Assembly: GCF_001488575.1 (NCBI RefSeq)
Contig: NZ_LN831303.1
Coordinates: 62,001-126,000, forward strand
DNA from: Halobacterium hubeiense
Lineage (GTDB): Archaea > Halobacteriota > Halobacteria > Halobacteriales > Halobacteriaceae
Direction: 5' to 3'
Length of the DNA stretch: 64,000 bases
In this document: piece after piece, positions 1-9,142 of the stretch
How positions within the stretch are numbered: the stretch's first letter is position 1
Layout of the letters: every line of letters begins with the position of its first letter
Position numbers and translations under genes: made by a program
The notes under the pieces: model-generated
Told to the model about the DNA's origin: nothing
What the model saw: the letters and a program-made list of their open reading frames with translations, nothing else
Database searches by the model: none

Positions 1-65
1 TATCATGGTCGGACCGGTTAAAAATTGTGTTGGAACCGCGTCTATGCCATCGACGGCGGTTGAAT

Positions 66-122
<57 letters not shown>

Positions 123-166
123 GTAACGATTAAAGTCTTATGTGGACGGGCGTTACAGACGACTGT

Positions 167-298
167 ATGACGCAGAACGGCGACGACTCGGTCCGCATCG
201 AGAAGGGGTCGTCCCGGACCCGGCGGCTGTTCGCCAAACTGGGCATCGAGTCCGCGCGCCACCGCCGCGAGCGCGAGCAGTCCGGCGGCCAGTCGTAA
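167..298 (+). CDS. small hypothetical protein, 43 aa
   Basis: This is an open frame with an acidic start (MTQNGDDSVRIEKG) and an Arg-rich second half (RTRRLFAKLG, RHRREREQ). The ATG lies 29-35 bases after an AT-rich stretch (ATTAAAGT at 129-136), so a leaderless or short-leader message is plausible. Composition fits haloarchaeal coding DNA, and many haloarchaeal genomes carry such tiny uncharacterised proteins. No domain is recognised and no function is proposed. It sits between an IS left end and a regulator gene. Confidence 0.5.
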   Translation: MTQNGDDSVRIEKGSSRTRRLFAKLGIESARHRREREQSGGQS

Positions 299-403
299 CC
301 GCGAACGCGCTTTTGGACTTCTCGCTGGCCAGCGGGGCGGGGAATCCGTCGGCTGGCTCCCCGAACCCGGAGTCTTAACATTGTTACCCGGATAGGCGGA
401 CGT

Positions 404-931
404 ATGGCCGACGAGAAACCGACCTACGAGTTCAAGGACCGCGACGTCTACATCCTCCGCGAACTCGCGAAAGACCCCAGCGTCTCCTCCCGGGACCTCG
501 CGGACGTCCTCGAAGCCGAGTACGGCATCGACGTCTCCTACGTCACTGTCAACGAGTCCATCCGGAACATGCGCGAGGCGGGCGTGTTCCGCGAGGCGAT
601 CATGCCCAACGAGGAGTACTTCGTGTTCGAGCTGTTCGAGTTCAAGTTCAATCCCGAGTACTTCGCGGACACGTGGCGGGAGACGATGGAACACATCCGC
701 GACGACGAGCACACCCTGATGTATTTCCTCTCGGACGGCGAGTACCAGTGGAAGTCCATCATGCTGTTCCCCACGCGCGAGCACGGCGAGCGCTGGCTCC
801 ACGAGTTCTACAAGAACCACGGGAAGACGGTGCTGAACGTGCGCACGAGCGTGATGACGAACGTCCTCGAGTTCGGCGCCAGCCCCGACCTCTTCGACCA
901 CCTCGACGTCGCCGACGAGCGGGGGTTCTGA
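404..931 (+). CDS. winged helix-turn-helix transcriptional regulator
   Basis: The protein has 175 residues. Residues about 12-62 form an Lrp-type winged helix (DVYILRELAKDPSVSSRDLA, then VSYVTVNESIRNMREAGVF). The remainder (about 75-165) is an alpha/beta region rich in aromatic residues that could be an effector domain; I do not recognise its ligand. A TATA-like stretch (CTTAACATTG) lies about 27 bases before the ATG, so the transcript is probably leaderless. The gene ends 15 bases from the convergent acyl-CoA ligase gene. Control of the adjacent fatty-acid operon is an attractive but untested guess. Confidence 0.8.
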   Translation: MADEKPTYEFKDRDVYILRELAKDPSVSSRDLADVLEAEYGIDVSYVTVNESIRNMREAGVFREAIMPNEEYFVFELFEFKFNPEYFADTWRETMEHIRDDEHTLMYFLSDGEYQWKSIMLFPTREHGERWLHEFYKNHGKTVLNVRTSVMTNVLEFGASPDLFDHLDVADERGF

Positions 932-946
932 GGCGACGTCCCCGGA

Positions 947-2587
947 CTACTCTTCGGCGGGCAGCGAGCCGTACTCCTCCTCGAAGCGCTCGACGAGGCG
1001 CTGCTTGTTGAACTTCCCGGTGGAGGTCTTCGGCACCTCGTCGACGAACTCGAAGCGGTCGGGCAGCCACCACTTCGGGAACTCTTCGAGCAAGTGCTCG
1101 CGGAGCTCCTCGACGGTCACGCCGTCCGTCGTGGCGACGTACGCGACGGGCCGTTCCTGCCACTTCTCGTGGGCGACGCCGATGACGCTGGCTTCCTCGA
1201 CGCCGTCGTGGCCGATGAGCGCGTTTTCCAGCTCGATGCTGGAAATCCACTCGCCGCCGCTCTTGATGACGTCGTCAAGGCGGTCCACGATGTCGAGGAA
1301 GCCGTACTCGTCGACGGTAGCGACGTCGCCGCTGCGGAAGTAGCCGTCCTCCGTCCACGACAACTCGGTGGCGTCCGGGCGCTCGTAGTACTCGCCGGCG
1401 AGCCACGGCGCCCGCGCCTGCACCTCGCCGGGCGTCTCGCCGTCGTGGGGGACCGGCTCGCCGCCCTCGTCGCGGAGGCGAATCTGGACGCCGGGCGCGG
1501 GGACGCCGGCCTTCATGCGGAGGCGGTCCTGCTCGTCCTCGGGGAGCTGCTGGACTTCCGTCGTCATCAGGGTGTTCGCGAGGTGCGGGGACGCCTCCGT
1601 CATGCCGTAGCCTTGGCTGATGGGCGCGTCGTACACCTCGTCGTACTTCCGGATGAGCGACGCTGGTGGCGAACTCCCGCCGATGAGCACGTCGGTCAGC
1701 GAGGACAGCGACTCCGGGCCGAGGTCGTCGGCGTCCTCGATGATGCGGTCGACCTCCATCCAGACGGTCGGGACGGCCGCCGCAATCGTCACGGCCTCGT
1801 CCTGCACGATGGAGAGGAGTTCGTCGGGGTCGGTGTGCTGGCCGGGGAGCACGATGTTCGCGCCCGTGAACGTCGTCGTGTACGGCAACCCCCAGCCGTT
1901 GACGTGGAACATCGGCACGACCGGCATCACGGTGTCGGTCTCGCTGATGCCGAACACGTCGGCGTGGCTGTGCATCAGGGTGTGCAGGAACTGCCCGCGG
2001 TGGGTGTACTGGACGCCCTTCGGCAGGCCGGTGGTGCCGGACGTGTAACAGAGCGCGCTCTCGGTGTCCTCGTCGATTGCGGGCCAGTCGTAGTCGGTGT
2101 CGTACCCGTCGATGAACGACTCGTAGTCGGTCACCGCCTCCAGCGACGTGTCCGGCACGTCGCTCTCGTCGCCGAGGACCACGTACTGTTCGACGGTGTC
2201 GAGGTCGTCAGCAATCGGCTCCAGCGTCTCCACGAACTGCGGGTCCACGAACATCAGTCGGTCCGCCGCCTCCTCGATGATTTCGACGAGGTGGTGTTCG
2301 GGGAGGCGGTGGTTCACCATGTGGATGCTGCGCGCGCTACACGACGGCCCGAAGTACAGCTCGAAGTGCCGGAAGTGGTTGACCGCCATGACGCCCGCGC
2401 GCTCGCCCGGCTCCATACCGTAGTCGTCTAAGGCGTGCGCGAGCTGGCTGATACGCTCGTAGGCGTCGCCGTACGTGTACCGGTGCGTGCTGCCGTCGGG
2501 GAGCGCGGTGACGATCTCCTTGTGGTCGAAGAGGTCGCGGGCGCGCTCGAGGAGCTTCGTGATTGTGAGGTCGTACTCCATCGTCAT
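947..2587 (-). CDS. acyl-CoA synthetase (AMP-forming, fatty acid--CoA ligase)
   Basis: The 546-residue protein belongs to the ANL superfamily: it adenylates a carboxylic acid with ATP and transfers it to CoA. Visible motifs are the P-loop CYTSGTTGLPKGVQ (about residue 180), GYGMTEASP (about 325), the YFRSGDVATVDEYG hinge region with the ribose-binding Asp (about 420), and the C-terminal catalytic lysine in PKTSTGKFNK (about 525). Length and motif order match medium/long-chain ligases. It is the last gene of a four-gene minus-strand operon, and its ATG overlaps the upstream stop by ATGA, which favours this start over the ATG six bases downstream. The exact acid used cannot be read from sequence. 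Confidence 0.9.
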   Translation of the reverse strand: MTMEYDLTITKLLERARDLFDHKEIVTALPDGSTHRYTYGDAYERISQLAHALDDYGMEPGERAGVMAVNHFRHFELYFGPSCSARSIHMVNHRLPEHHLVEIIEEAADRLMFVDPQFVETLEPIADDLDTVEQYVVLGDESDVPDTSLEAVTDYESFIDGYDTDYDWPAIDEDTESALCYTSGTTGLPKGVQYTHRGQFLHTLMHSHADVFGISETDTVMPVVPMFHVNGWGLPYTTTFTGANIVLPGQHTDPDELLSIVQDEAVTIAAAVPTVWMEVDRIIEDADDLGPESLSSLTDVLIGGSSPPASLIRKYDEVYDAPISQGYGMTEASPHLANTLMTTEVQQLPEDEQDRLRMKAGVPAPGVQIRLRDEGGEPVPHDGETPGEVQARAPWLAGEYYERPDATELSWTEDGYFRSGDVATVDEYGFLDIVDRLDDVIKSGGEWISSIELENALIGHDGVEEASVIGVAHEKWQERPVAYVATTDGVTVEELREHLLEEFPKWWLPDRFEFVDEVPKTSTGKFNKQRLVERFEEEYGSLPAEE

Positions 2588-3096
2588 GCCATGTCACCTC
2601 GTGGCGTGAACTGATAGAACACCCTGTCCTGGTCGGTCGGGCCCTCGACGTCGACGACCTGCAGTTCCACCGGATCCCCGATGGCGAGGTCGTCGTAGTC
2701 GGCGCCGTCGATGCGCGCGGACAACTGGACATCGACGCCGTCGAGATCCACGACGCCCGTGACGAACGGCGTGTCCATCCCGAGCGGGCCGCTGCCCCGG
2801 ACGGCGCCGAACGCGAACAGCTCGCCCTCGTGGGGCAGCGAGACGTACGCGAGGTCGTCGCTCGTGCACTCCGGGCACATCACGCGCGGCGGGAAGTGCA
2901 ACTCACCGCAGTCCTGGCACTCCGTCGTGGACAGCGACCCCTCGCGGAGGCGGTCGTAGAACTCGTGGATTCTGGTGTGTTCGGCGTCCTGCAGGTCGTA
3001 GAAGTCCAGCAGGCGCGGCAACTCGATGGTGTCCGGAACCGAGACGGTCGTGCGCGGCGGTCCACCGGCTCCGTCGTCCGTGTGGTTGTCAGTCAT
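2584..3096 (-). CDS. Zn-ribbon OB-fold protein (DUF35/ChsH2-like)
   Basis: The protein has 170 residues. A rubredoxin-like zinc ribbon (CQDCGELHFPPRVMCPEC, about residues 58-76) is followed by an OB-fold domain (VSLPHEGELFAFGAV to VELQVVDVE). DUF35 proteins pair with SCP2-type thiolases or MaoC-like hydratases and are thought to bind acyl-CoA or help assemble the thiolase complex. Its stop overlaps the ligase start and its own ATG overlaps the thiolase stop, both as ATGA, so it is translationally coupled between them. This supports a thiolase-accessory role. The start was chosen by the ATGA overlap; the open frame continues upstream through the thiolase gene as a shadow. Confidence 0.88.
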   Translation of the reverse strand: MTDNHTDDGAGGPPRTTVSVPDTIELPRLLDFYDLQDAEHTRIHEFYDRLREGSLSTTECQDCGELHFPPRVMCPECTSDDLAYVSLPHEGELFAFGAVRGSGPLGMDTPFVTGVVDLDGVDVQLSARIDGADYDDLAIGDPVELQVVDVEGPTDQDRVFYQFTPRGDMA

Positions 3097-4286
3097 TGTG
3101 GGTCCCTCGCGAGCGTCATCACGCTGTGCACGCTGCCGCTGCCGCTGAGGTTGTGGATGAGGCCGGTCTCCGGGCTGTCCGGCACCTGCCGGGCAGACTC
3201 CACCTCGCCCGTGAACTGCTTGTACACTTCCAGCGCCTGCGAGACGCCGGTCGCGCCCAATGGGTGGCCACAGCCCAGCAGGCCGCCGCGGGGGTTGACG
3301 GCGATGTCGCCGTCGAGTTCGCTGCGGCCGTCTTCGACGAACTGGCCGCCCTCGCCCTTCTCGACCCAGCCGAGGTCCTCGTACTCGATGATTTCGCTGA
3401 TGGAGAAGCAGTCGTGAATCTCCGCGACGTCCAACTCCTTCACGGGGTCGTCGATGCCCGCCTGCTCGTAGGCTTCTTCGGCGGCGACGGTGGCCTGCGG
3501 CCACGCCGACATCGACGGGAGGTTGTTGATAGAGTTGCTCGCCATGCAGGACTGCCCGCTGCCCGTGACGTACGCGGCGGTGTCCGTGACCTCGCGGGCT
3601 TTCTGTTCGCTCATCAGGACCAGCGCCGCCGCGCCGTCCGTGATGCCGCTGCAGTCAAGCAGGCACAGCGGCGGCGCGACCGGGTACGACTCCAGCACGT
3701 CGTCGACGCTGACCTCCTGCTGGAACTGCGCGTACGGGTTGTTCGCGGCGTGGCGCTTGTTCTTCGCGCTCACCGCCGCCAGCTGTTCGCGCGTCGTGCC
3801 GTACTCGTGCATGTGCCGCTGGGCGAACATCGAGAAAAAGGATGGCGCGTTCAGGCCGTTCACGCCGTCGAACTCGCGGTCGAGGACGTTCGTCATCCCC
3901 GACTGGGTCTCCTCGACGTAGTCGTCGCCGAGGTTCATCTTCTCGACGCCGAGCACGAGCGCGGTGTCGAGTTGGCCGCTGGCGATGGCGAGCCACGCGT
4001 ACCGCAGCGCCGCCTGCCCGCTGGCGCACGCCAGCTCGGTGCGCGAGATCATCTTCGTCACGTCGATGCCGAGCAGCTCGGCGGCCAGCGGCGCGACGTG
4101 GCTCTGGAACGCGAACCGCTCGGGCTGGACGGCGCCGACGAACAACCCCTCGACGTCGTCGGGCGTGACGCCGTCCACGTCGTCGAAGGCGGCCTTCCCG
4201 GCTTCCTGCGCGAGGTCCTTCCACGTCGCCTCGCGCTTCCCCCAGTCGGCGTGGCCGCCGCCGACGATTGCGGCAGTCCCGGTCAT
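3093..4286 (-). CDS. thiolase family protein (SCP2-type acetyl-CoA acetyltransferase)
   Basis: The 397-residue thiolase-fold protein contains the nucleophilic cysteine in LACASGQAAL (about residue 87), HDCFS (about 290) and the C-terminal GGLLGCGHPLGATG block (about 335-350). These are the active-site elements of the SCP-x-like thiolase branch that usually needs a DUF35 partner, which is the next gene. In beta-oxidation it would split 3-ketoacyl-CoA with CoA. The start overlaps the stop of the upstream dehydrogenase/hydratase by ATGA. Because haloarchaeal thiolases can also run in the condensing direction, degradation versus biosynthesis is inferred from context. Confidence 0.9.
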   Translation of the reverse strand: MTGTAAIVGGGHADWGKREATWKDLAQEAGKAAFDDVDGVTPDDVEGLFVGAVQPERFAFQSHVAPLAAELLGIDVTKMISRTELACASGQAALRYAWLAIASGQLDTALVLGVEKMNLGDDYVEETQSGMTNVLDREFDGVNGLNAPSFFSMFAQRHMHEYGTTREQLAAVSAKNKRHAANNPYAQFQQEVSVDDVLESYPVAPPLCLLDCSGITDGAAALVLMSEQKAREVTDTAAYVTGSGQSCMASNSINNLPSMSAWPQATVAAEEAYEQAGIDDPVKELDVAEIHDCFSISEIIEYEDLGWVEKGEGGQFVEDGRSELDGDIAVNPRGGLLGCGHPLGATGVSQALEVYKQFTGEVESARQVPDSPETGLIHNLSGSGSVHSVMTLARDPQ

Positions 4287-6226
4287 CGCTCGAACTCCGG
4301 CTCCCGGTCGTCCCGGAACGCCGTCACGCCCTCGACCATGTCGTCGGTCGTCGTCAGCAGGCCGAAGCCCTGACTCTCGACGTCCAGCCCGGTGTCGAGG
4401 CTGGCATCCTGTCCGTCGTCGATGACGCGCTTGGCGACTTTCAGCGCCGTCTTCGGACCGTTCGCGAGGTCGGCGACGAACTCCGCCACCACGTCGTCGA
4501 ACTCCTCGGCGGGGACGGCGCGGTTGAGCAGCCCCCAGTCGGCGGCGCGCTCGGCGGAGATCTGCTCGCCGCGGAAGACTAGTTCCTTCGCGCGGCCCTC
4601 GCCGACGATGCGGGTGAGCCGCTGGGTGCCGCCGCCGCCCGGAATCAGCCCGAGGTTGATTTCGGGCGCGCCCAGCGAGGAGTCCTCGGTGGCGAGACGG
4701 AGGTCGCAGGCGAGCGCGATTTCGAAGCCCGCGCCCAGGCAGAAGCCGTCGATGCGCGCGAGCGTCGGGCGCTCGAACTCGTCGATGGCCTGAATCGTCT
4801 CGTCGACGTCCATCAGCTCGGTCGGCTCCGAGGTCATGAAGCCGGTGATGTCCGCGCCGGAACTGAAGGCGTCCTCGCCCGCGCCGGAGAACACGACGCA
4901 GGAGACGTCGTCGGGGTCGGCGTTGTCGAGCGCCTGCTCGACCTCGCCGAACATCGTCTCGGAGAAGGCGTTGAGGCGCTCGGGGCGGTCGAACTCGATT
5001 TCGAGGACGCCGCGGTCGTCCAGCGACTTGTTGACGTACTGGTAGGGGCCGTCGCCGCGGTAGTCGTGGAACCCCTCGCCGGCGTCGACGCCGGTCTTCC
5101 CGTCCTCGACCAGTTCCACGAGGTAGTCCGCGGGCGCGAACCGCTCGGCGCCCGTCTGCTCGTGGAGCGTCCGGAGTTTGTCGAGGACGGCGTCGAGGCC
5201 GAGTTGGTCGCCGAGCCGGCAGACGCCCTCGGGGAAGCGCGCGCCGAGCCGGCTCCCGAGGTCCACGTCGTCGGGCGTCGCGACGTCGTTGCCGACCAGG
5301 CGAGCGGCCTCGTTGACCATGCGGGCTTCCACGCGGAGCGTGTCGAAGCCCTCGCCGTCGCCCGGCTCGTAGTCGGGGCCGTCACCCTCCCAGTCGTAGA
5401 ACCCGCGGCCGGTCTTCTTCCCGAGGTCGTCGGCCTCGACCTTCTCGGCGATGGTCGGCGGGGAGTCGAGGTCGGTGTCCTCGCGGAAGTGGTAGGCGAT
5501 GTCGATGCCGGTGTAGTCGGCGAGCTCGAAGGGACCCATCGGGTAGCCGCGCTGGTAAACCATCGCGGCGTCGGCCTGCCGGACCGTCGCGTCGCCGTCC
5601 GCGAGCATCCACGCGCCCTCCTCGATGAACGGCAGCATGACGTTGTTCACGATGAAGCCGTGGACGTCGCGCTTGACGTCGATGGCGCGCTTCCCGAGGT
5701 CGGCGACGAACTCGTGGGCGGCCGTCAGCGTCGCCTCGCTGGTCTGTTCGCCGTGGACGACCTCCACGAGGTCCATCTTCACGGGCGGATTGAAGAAGTG
5801 GGTGCCGACGACCTGTTCGGGTCGGTCGGTCGCCGCGCCGATGGCGGTGATGCTCAGCCCGGAGGTGTTCGACGCGAGAATCGCGTGGTCGGGCGCGTGG
5901 TCGTCGACCTCGGCGAAGGTGTCCCGTTTGAGGTCGAGGTTCTCGGGGATGGCCTCGACGACGAGGTCGGCGTCGGCGACGGCGGCCGCGAGGTCGGTCT
6001 CCCCGGTCATTCGCGCCCGCACCGCGTCGGCGGAGTCGTCGAGTTTCCCCTTCTCTTCGAGTTTGCCGAGGCTCCACTCGACTTCTTCGAGGCCGTCGGC
6101 GACGAGTTCCTCTTCGATGTCCCGCACCACCACGTCGTAGCCCGCGATGGCTGCGAGTTCGGCGATGCCGTGACCCATGCTCCCCGCGCCGAGCACGGTC
6201 ACGTTCTCTATGTCACTTTCTACCAT
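4283..6226 (-). CDS. 3-hydroxyacyl-CoA dehydrogenase / enoyl-CoA hydratase fusion
   Basis: A bifunctional beta-oxidation enzyme of about 647 residues. The N-terminal Rossmann domain has GAGSMGHGIAELAA, ASNTSGLSI and the catalytic-His motif GTHFFNPPVKMDLVEVV; the HCDH C-domain follows to about residue 380. From about residue 395 there is a crotonase domain with SGADITGF (oxyanion hole), GFCLGAGFEIALACDLRLA and the glutamate in APEINLGLIPGGGG. The order (dehydrogenase first, hydratase second) is the reverse of bacterial FadB and is common in archaea. The ATG at 6226 is preferred over the upstream GTG codons because a TATA-like AGTTTAAGTA is centred about 28-29 bases upstream. First gene of the operon. 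Confidence 0.9.
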   Translation of the reverse strand: MVESDIENVTVLGAGSMGHGIAELAAIAGYDVVVRDIEEELVADGLEEVEWSLGKLEEKGKLDDSADAVRARMTGETDLAAAVADADLVVEAIPENLDLKRDTFAEVDDHAPDHAILASNTSGLSITAIGAATDRPEQVVGTHFFNPPVKMDLVEVVHGEQTSEATLTAAHEFVADLGKRAIDVKRDVHGFIVNNVMLPFIEEGAWMLADGDATVRQADAAMVYQRGYPMGPFELADYTGIDIAYHFREDTDLDSPPTIAEKVEADDLGKKTGRGFYDWEGDGPDYEPGDGEGFDTLRVEARMVNEAARLVGNDVATPDDVDLGSRLGARFPEGVCRLGDQLGLDAVLDKLRTLHEQTGAERFAPADYLVELVEDGKTGVDAGEGFHDYRGDGPYQYVNKSLDDRGVLEIEFDRPERLNAFSETMFGEVEQALDNADPDDVSCVVFSGAGEDAFSSGADITGFMTSEPTELMDVDETIQAIDEFERPTLARIDGFCLGAGFEIALACDLRLATEDSSLGAPEINLGLIPGGGGTQRLTRIVGEGRAKELVFRGEQISAERAADWGLLNRAVPAEEFDDVVAEFVADLANGPKTALKVAKRVIDDGQDASLDTGLDVESQGFGLLTTTDDMVEGVTAFRDDREPEFER

Positions 6227-6250
6227 CACTACCACACAAAGTAACTATAC

Positions 6251-6260
6251 TACTTAAACT
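6251..6260 (-). promoter_or_regulatory. TATA-like element of the beta-oxidation operon
   Basis: On the minus strand AGTTTAAGTA is centred about 28-29 bases before the ATG at 6226 and is the only strongly AT-rich block in the spacer. Spacing matches archaeal promoters with leaderless transcripts. Confidence 0.5.
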
Positions 6261-6394
6261 ATTGGCTACTGTGTTTGCCGATATTAGTATTTTACTTAAC
6301 TAGTCGTGGTGGGTGGCGGAGTGGTCGGTCGGCTGTGCCACCCCCCGGCGCGACACCCGGGACGCGGAACGGAGCCGCCCGCGGCGACGAGTCG

Positions 6395-7615
6395 TCACTC
6401 GATGGGGAACTGCAGCTCCGCGGCCTGCTCGGTCTGCGGGTAGACGAGGCGCTGGTCGCCGTTCCACCACTGCGCGCTCGCCGCCGAGAGCTGGCCCTGC
6501 TCGGGCATCCCGTACTCGTCGAACGCGAAGTCGCCGATGACGGTCTCGAAGTCGGTCTCGTCCAGCGACGACCGCACCGTCTCCGGGTCCGTGTTCTCCG
6601 CGCCGGCCAGCGCCTGCTCGGTGGTCTGCGCGAGATTGTAGCCGACCCCGACCATCACGCGCGGCGTCTCGCCGTCGTTTCGCTCGGCGTACGCGTCCAG
6701 CAGCTCCTCGTTCCCGTTCCCGGTCATCCCGGGCGCCCACCCCGGACACATCGTGACGTAGTTGCCAGATTCGCCGAGCGCCGTCCACCACGCCTGCGGG
6801 TCCGACGCCCGCACGAACTCGACGAACTCCGGCGTGTAGCCGGAGTTGTTCAGCTGGTTCATCGCGGTGATGCCGTCCGGCGGCTGCGGGCTCGCCACCA
6901 GCGCCTCGACGCCCGCGTCCTCGGTCTGCGAGATGAGCGTCGAGAAGTCCTCGTTGCCCGGGTTGTACGTCTCCCGCATCGCCACGTCGTAGCCCGCCTC
7001 CGAGAGCCGCTCGTCCCACGCCTGTGCCATCTCGGCGCCCCACCCGGAGTTCTCCTCCCAGATGCCGACGACCTCCGGGCGGTCGGCCTCCGGAACGAGT
7101 TCGAGGATCCCGGTAGTCGCTCGCGTGACGTCGCGCGTCTTCGGGAACGGCGTGTACGTCCACTCCTTGTCCCCGGAGACGAGCGGCTCCTCGTAACAGG
7201 TCGCGACCGCGAGGAACGGCAGTCCCTGATTCTCCGCGTACGCCGACCCCGCCATGACCAGCGGGCTGGAGAAGCTCCCCCACACCAGGTCGACGTCGTT
7301 GTTGCTCGTGATCTGTTGGAGCTGCTGTCGGAGGACGGCCGGGTCGCTCTCGTCGTCTCTGACGACGAGCTCGACCTCTCGGTCGAGGTTGCCGCGCTCG
7401 TTGAGCTTCTCCACGCCGAGCTCGTAGCCGGCGAGCATCTCGTTGCCGACCGAGGACAGCCGACCCGTCTCCGGGACGGCTGCCGCAATCGTGATGCTCT
7501 CCGAGCTGTTGGAGCCGCCGAACGCCGTGCAGCCGGCGAGACCGCTGAGACCGACGGCGCTGGCGACGCCGGTGGCTTTCAGGTACGACCGCCGACTGTG
7601 CTCACTGTCAAACAT
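6395..7615 (-). CDS. branched-chain amino-acid-type ABC substrate-binding lipoprotein
   Basis: About 406 residues. The N-terminus has a Tat motif (SRRSYLKATG) and a lipobox (GLAGC), so it should be exported folded and lipid-anchored. The body is a periplasmic-binding type I fold of the LivJ/amide-binding class: SITIAAAVPETGRLSSVG, then a long two-lobed domain ending ERLVYPQ. I chose the ATG at 7615 because GGTGGT sits seven bases upstream, whereas the ATG at 7621 would be almost on top of it. No permease or ATPase genes lie next to it, so it is an orphan binding protein in this window. The ligand is unknown; branched-chain amino acids, amides or other small molecules are possible. Confidence 0.85.
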   Translation of the reverse strand: MFDSEHSRRSYLKATGVASAVGLSGLAGCTAFGGSNSSESITIAAAVPETGRLSSVGNEMLAGYELGVEKLNERGNLDREVELVVRDDESDPAVLRQQLQQITSNNDVDLVWGSFSSPLVMAGSAYAENQGLPFLAVATCYEEPLVSGDKEWTYTPFPKTRDVTRATTGILELVPEADRPEVVGIWEENSGWGAEMAQAWDERLSEAGYDVAMRETYNPGNEDFSTLISQTEDAGVEALVASPQPPDGITAMNQLNNSGYTPEFVEFVRASDPQAWWTALGESGNYVTMCPGWAPGMTGNGNEELLDAYAERNDGETPRVMVGVGYNLAQTTEQALAGAENTDPETVRSSLDETDFETVIGDFAFDEYGMPEQGQLSAASAQWWNGDQRLVYPQTEQAAELQFPIE

Positions 7616-7826
7616 ACCCATACCACCTACCAAGACGAACACTGTGTTAAACTTTACTGTCAAATTAGCGTTTTCTGTGAGGCTAACTCAAAAATTACGC
7701 AGGTGGTGTTCACTAGCGGCGTCGGGTGAGCGCAACCTCGATTGACGTGCCGGCATCGAGTCACGCGTCTCCGAAGGGACGAGAACGGGAGCCGCATTTA
7801 TTGCACTCCCCGCTGAACTCCGACAC

Positions 7827-8276
7827 ATGTACGACCGAATACTGCTATCGACTGACGGGACCGTCGCGTCCGAGCAGGCGGAAGCGCACGCGCTCGACCT
7901 CGCAGCCGCACACGACGCCGTCCTGCACGCGCTGTACGTCGTCGACGAGGACGTCGTGAACGCGTACAGCGGCGACGAGTACGTCGACGAAGCCGAAGGC
8001 CCCGAACACGGCCTCGAAGAGCTCGGCGAGGAGACCCTCGCGGACATCCAGCAGCAAGCGGCCGACGCCGGCGTCGACGTCGAGACGGCGATGCGCCACG
8101 GCCAGCCCGCCGAGGCCATCGTGGCGTACGCCGACGACCACGACACCGACCTACTCGTGCTGGGCACCAAGCGCCGCCCGGAGGAGTACCGCGCCCTGCT
8201 CGGGAGCGTCACCGACCGCGTCCTCCGGCTGACCACGCGCCCGGCGACCGTCGTGAAGACGGAAGTCAGCGAGTAG
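7827..8276 (+). CDS. universal stress protein (UspA family)
   Basis: A single USP domain of 149 residues: YDRILLSTDGTVASEQA at the start, LYVVDEDVVNAY in the middle, DLLVLGTKRRPEEYRALLGSVTDRVLR near the end. The usual ATP-binding pattern G-x2-G-x9-G-S is altered (GTKRRPEEY replaces GxxG), so nucleotide binding may be lost or modified. A TATA-like ATTTATTG lies about 27 bases before the ATG, so it is probably leaderless. It stands alone between the substrate-binding gene and a Tat lipoprotein gene. Confidence 0.88.
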   Translation: MYDRILLSTDGTVASEQAEAHALDLAAAHDAVLHALYVVDEDVVNAYSGDEYVDEAEGPEHGLEELGEETLADIQQQAADAGVDVETAMRHGQPAEAIVAYADDHDTDLLVLGTKRRPEEYRALLGSVTDRVLRLTTRPATVVKTEVSE

Positions 8277-8314
8277 CTGACGCGGCCAGTTTCGGCTGGC
8301 ACGCCGAGCGCCCG

Positions 8315-8968
8315 CTACGAGCCGTCGGCCGCGAACTCGAAGGTGCCGGAAGCCGACGCGGTGACGGTCTCGCCGAAGGTCCCGGACTCGACCGCTCGGA
8401 GCGAGAACGAACACTGCAACGCCGACGGGAGCGACTGGGCCTCGCGGACGACGACGGGGAATTCGACGTTCCCGTCCACGCCAACCTCGGCCAGCTCCAC
8501 GACGAGCTGCCGGTGGATGGAGCCGCTCCGGAGCCGGCGATAGTACGCACTGGTGTCGTCGCTGCGCGCCGGTGGACTGACCAGATAGGTCACCTGACCG
8601 CGCCGGTCGAAGTACGCGTTCGGCGTCGCGAGCCGCACGGTGAACTCGGCCAGCTCGTAGCCCGACGACGGGTCGATGCCGACCTCGACGGTGAACCCCG
8701 CCGACGGAACCGACCCGTCCGAGTAGGACTGTCCGTTCGTGCTAATTTCGACGTACCCGACGCTCTCCGCCTCGGATTGGGCGGGGAAGTCCCACGACAA
8801 CTCCGCTGCGGAGTCCTCGTGAACGACGGTCTCCAGCGTTCGGGGTCCCGTTTCGAACAGTCCACTGCACCCGGCGAGGGCGGCCGTGGCGACCGTTCCG
8901 CCACCGGCCAAGACGCGGCGACGCGTGCGGTCGATGCGGTCGGTTCGTGGAGGCGGGGACTCAGGCAT
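8315..8968 (-). CDS. Tat-exported lipoprotein of unknown function
   Basis: The 217-residue protein begins MPESPPPRTDRIDRTRRRVLAGGG, a Tat signal, followed by a lipobox (ALAGC) at about residue 33. The mature part is rich in beta-strand-like segments and acidic residues, with TYLVSPPARSDDTSAYYRR and VVELAEVGVDGNVEFPVVVRE; I recognise no named domain. The longer frame upstream of 8968 lacks a credible start or signal, so I set the start at MPES. It is probably a cell-surface protein. Confidence 0.75.
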   Translation of the reverse strand: MPESPPPRTDRIDRTRRRVLAGGGTVATAALAGCSGLFETGPRTLETVVHEDSAAELSWDFPAQSEAESVGYVEISTNGQSYSDGSVPSAGFTVEVGIDPSSGYELAEFTVRLATPNAYFDRRGQVTYLVSPPARSDDTSAYYRRLRSGSIHRQLVVELAEVGVDGNVEFPVVVREAQSLPSALQCSFSLRAVESGTFGETVTASASGTFEFAADGS

Positions 8969-9142
8969 ACGTCCGGGTTCGAAAGGAATCGAAGTAACGT
9001 CTTTGCTCGTCCCGCATCGTTCCGAGCGCCGAAGCGTTCCCGAACCCGAGAGCGCTGGGCTCGTGCGAGAGAGTAGCCGCCAACTGGCGGCATAGTGGCC
9101 ACAGCGCACTTCCGGCTACGAGCGCAACGTGGTTCTATCGGT

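Noticed and set aside
1094-2431. Long plus-strand frame opposite the acyl-CoA ligase
   Set aside because: Its product is Val/Arg/Asp-rich low-complexity text typical of the antisense frame of a GC-rich gene; the minus-strand ligase has every family motif. The same reasoning removes 3096-4373, 5066-6244, 24068-25459, 31642-33225, 37432-38976 and 38883-39884 on the opposite strands.
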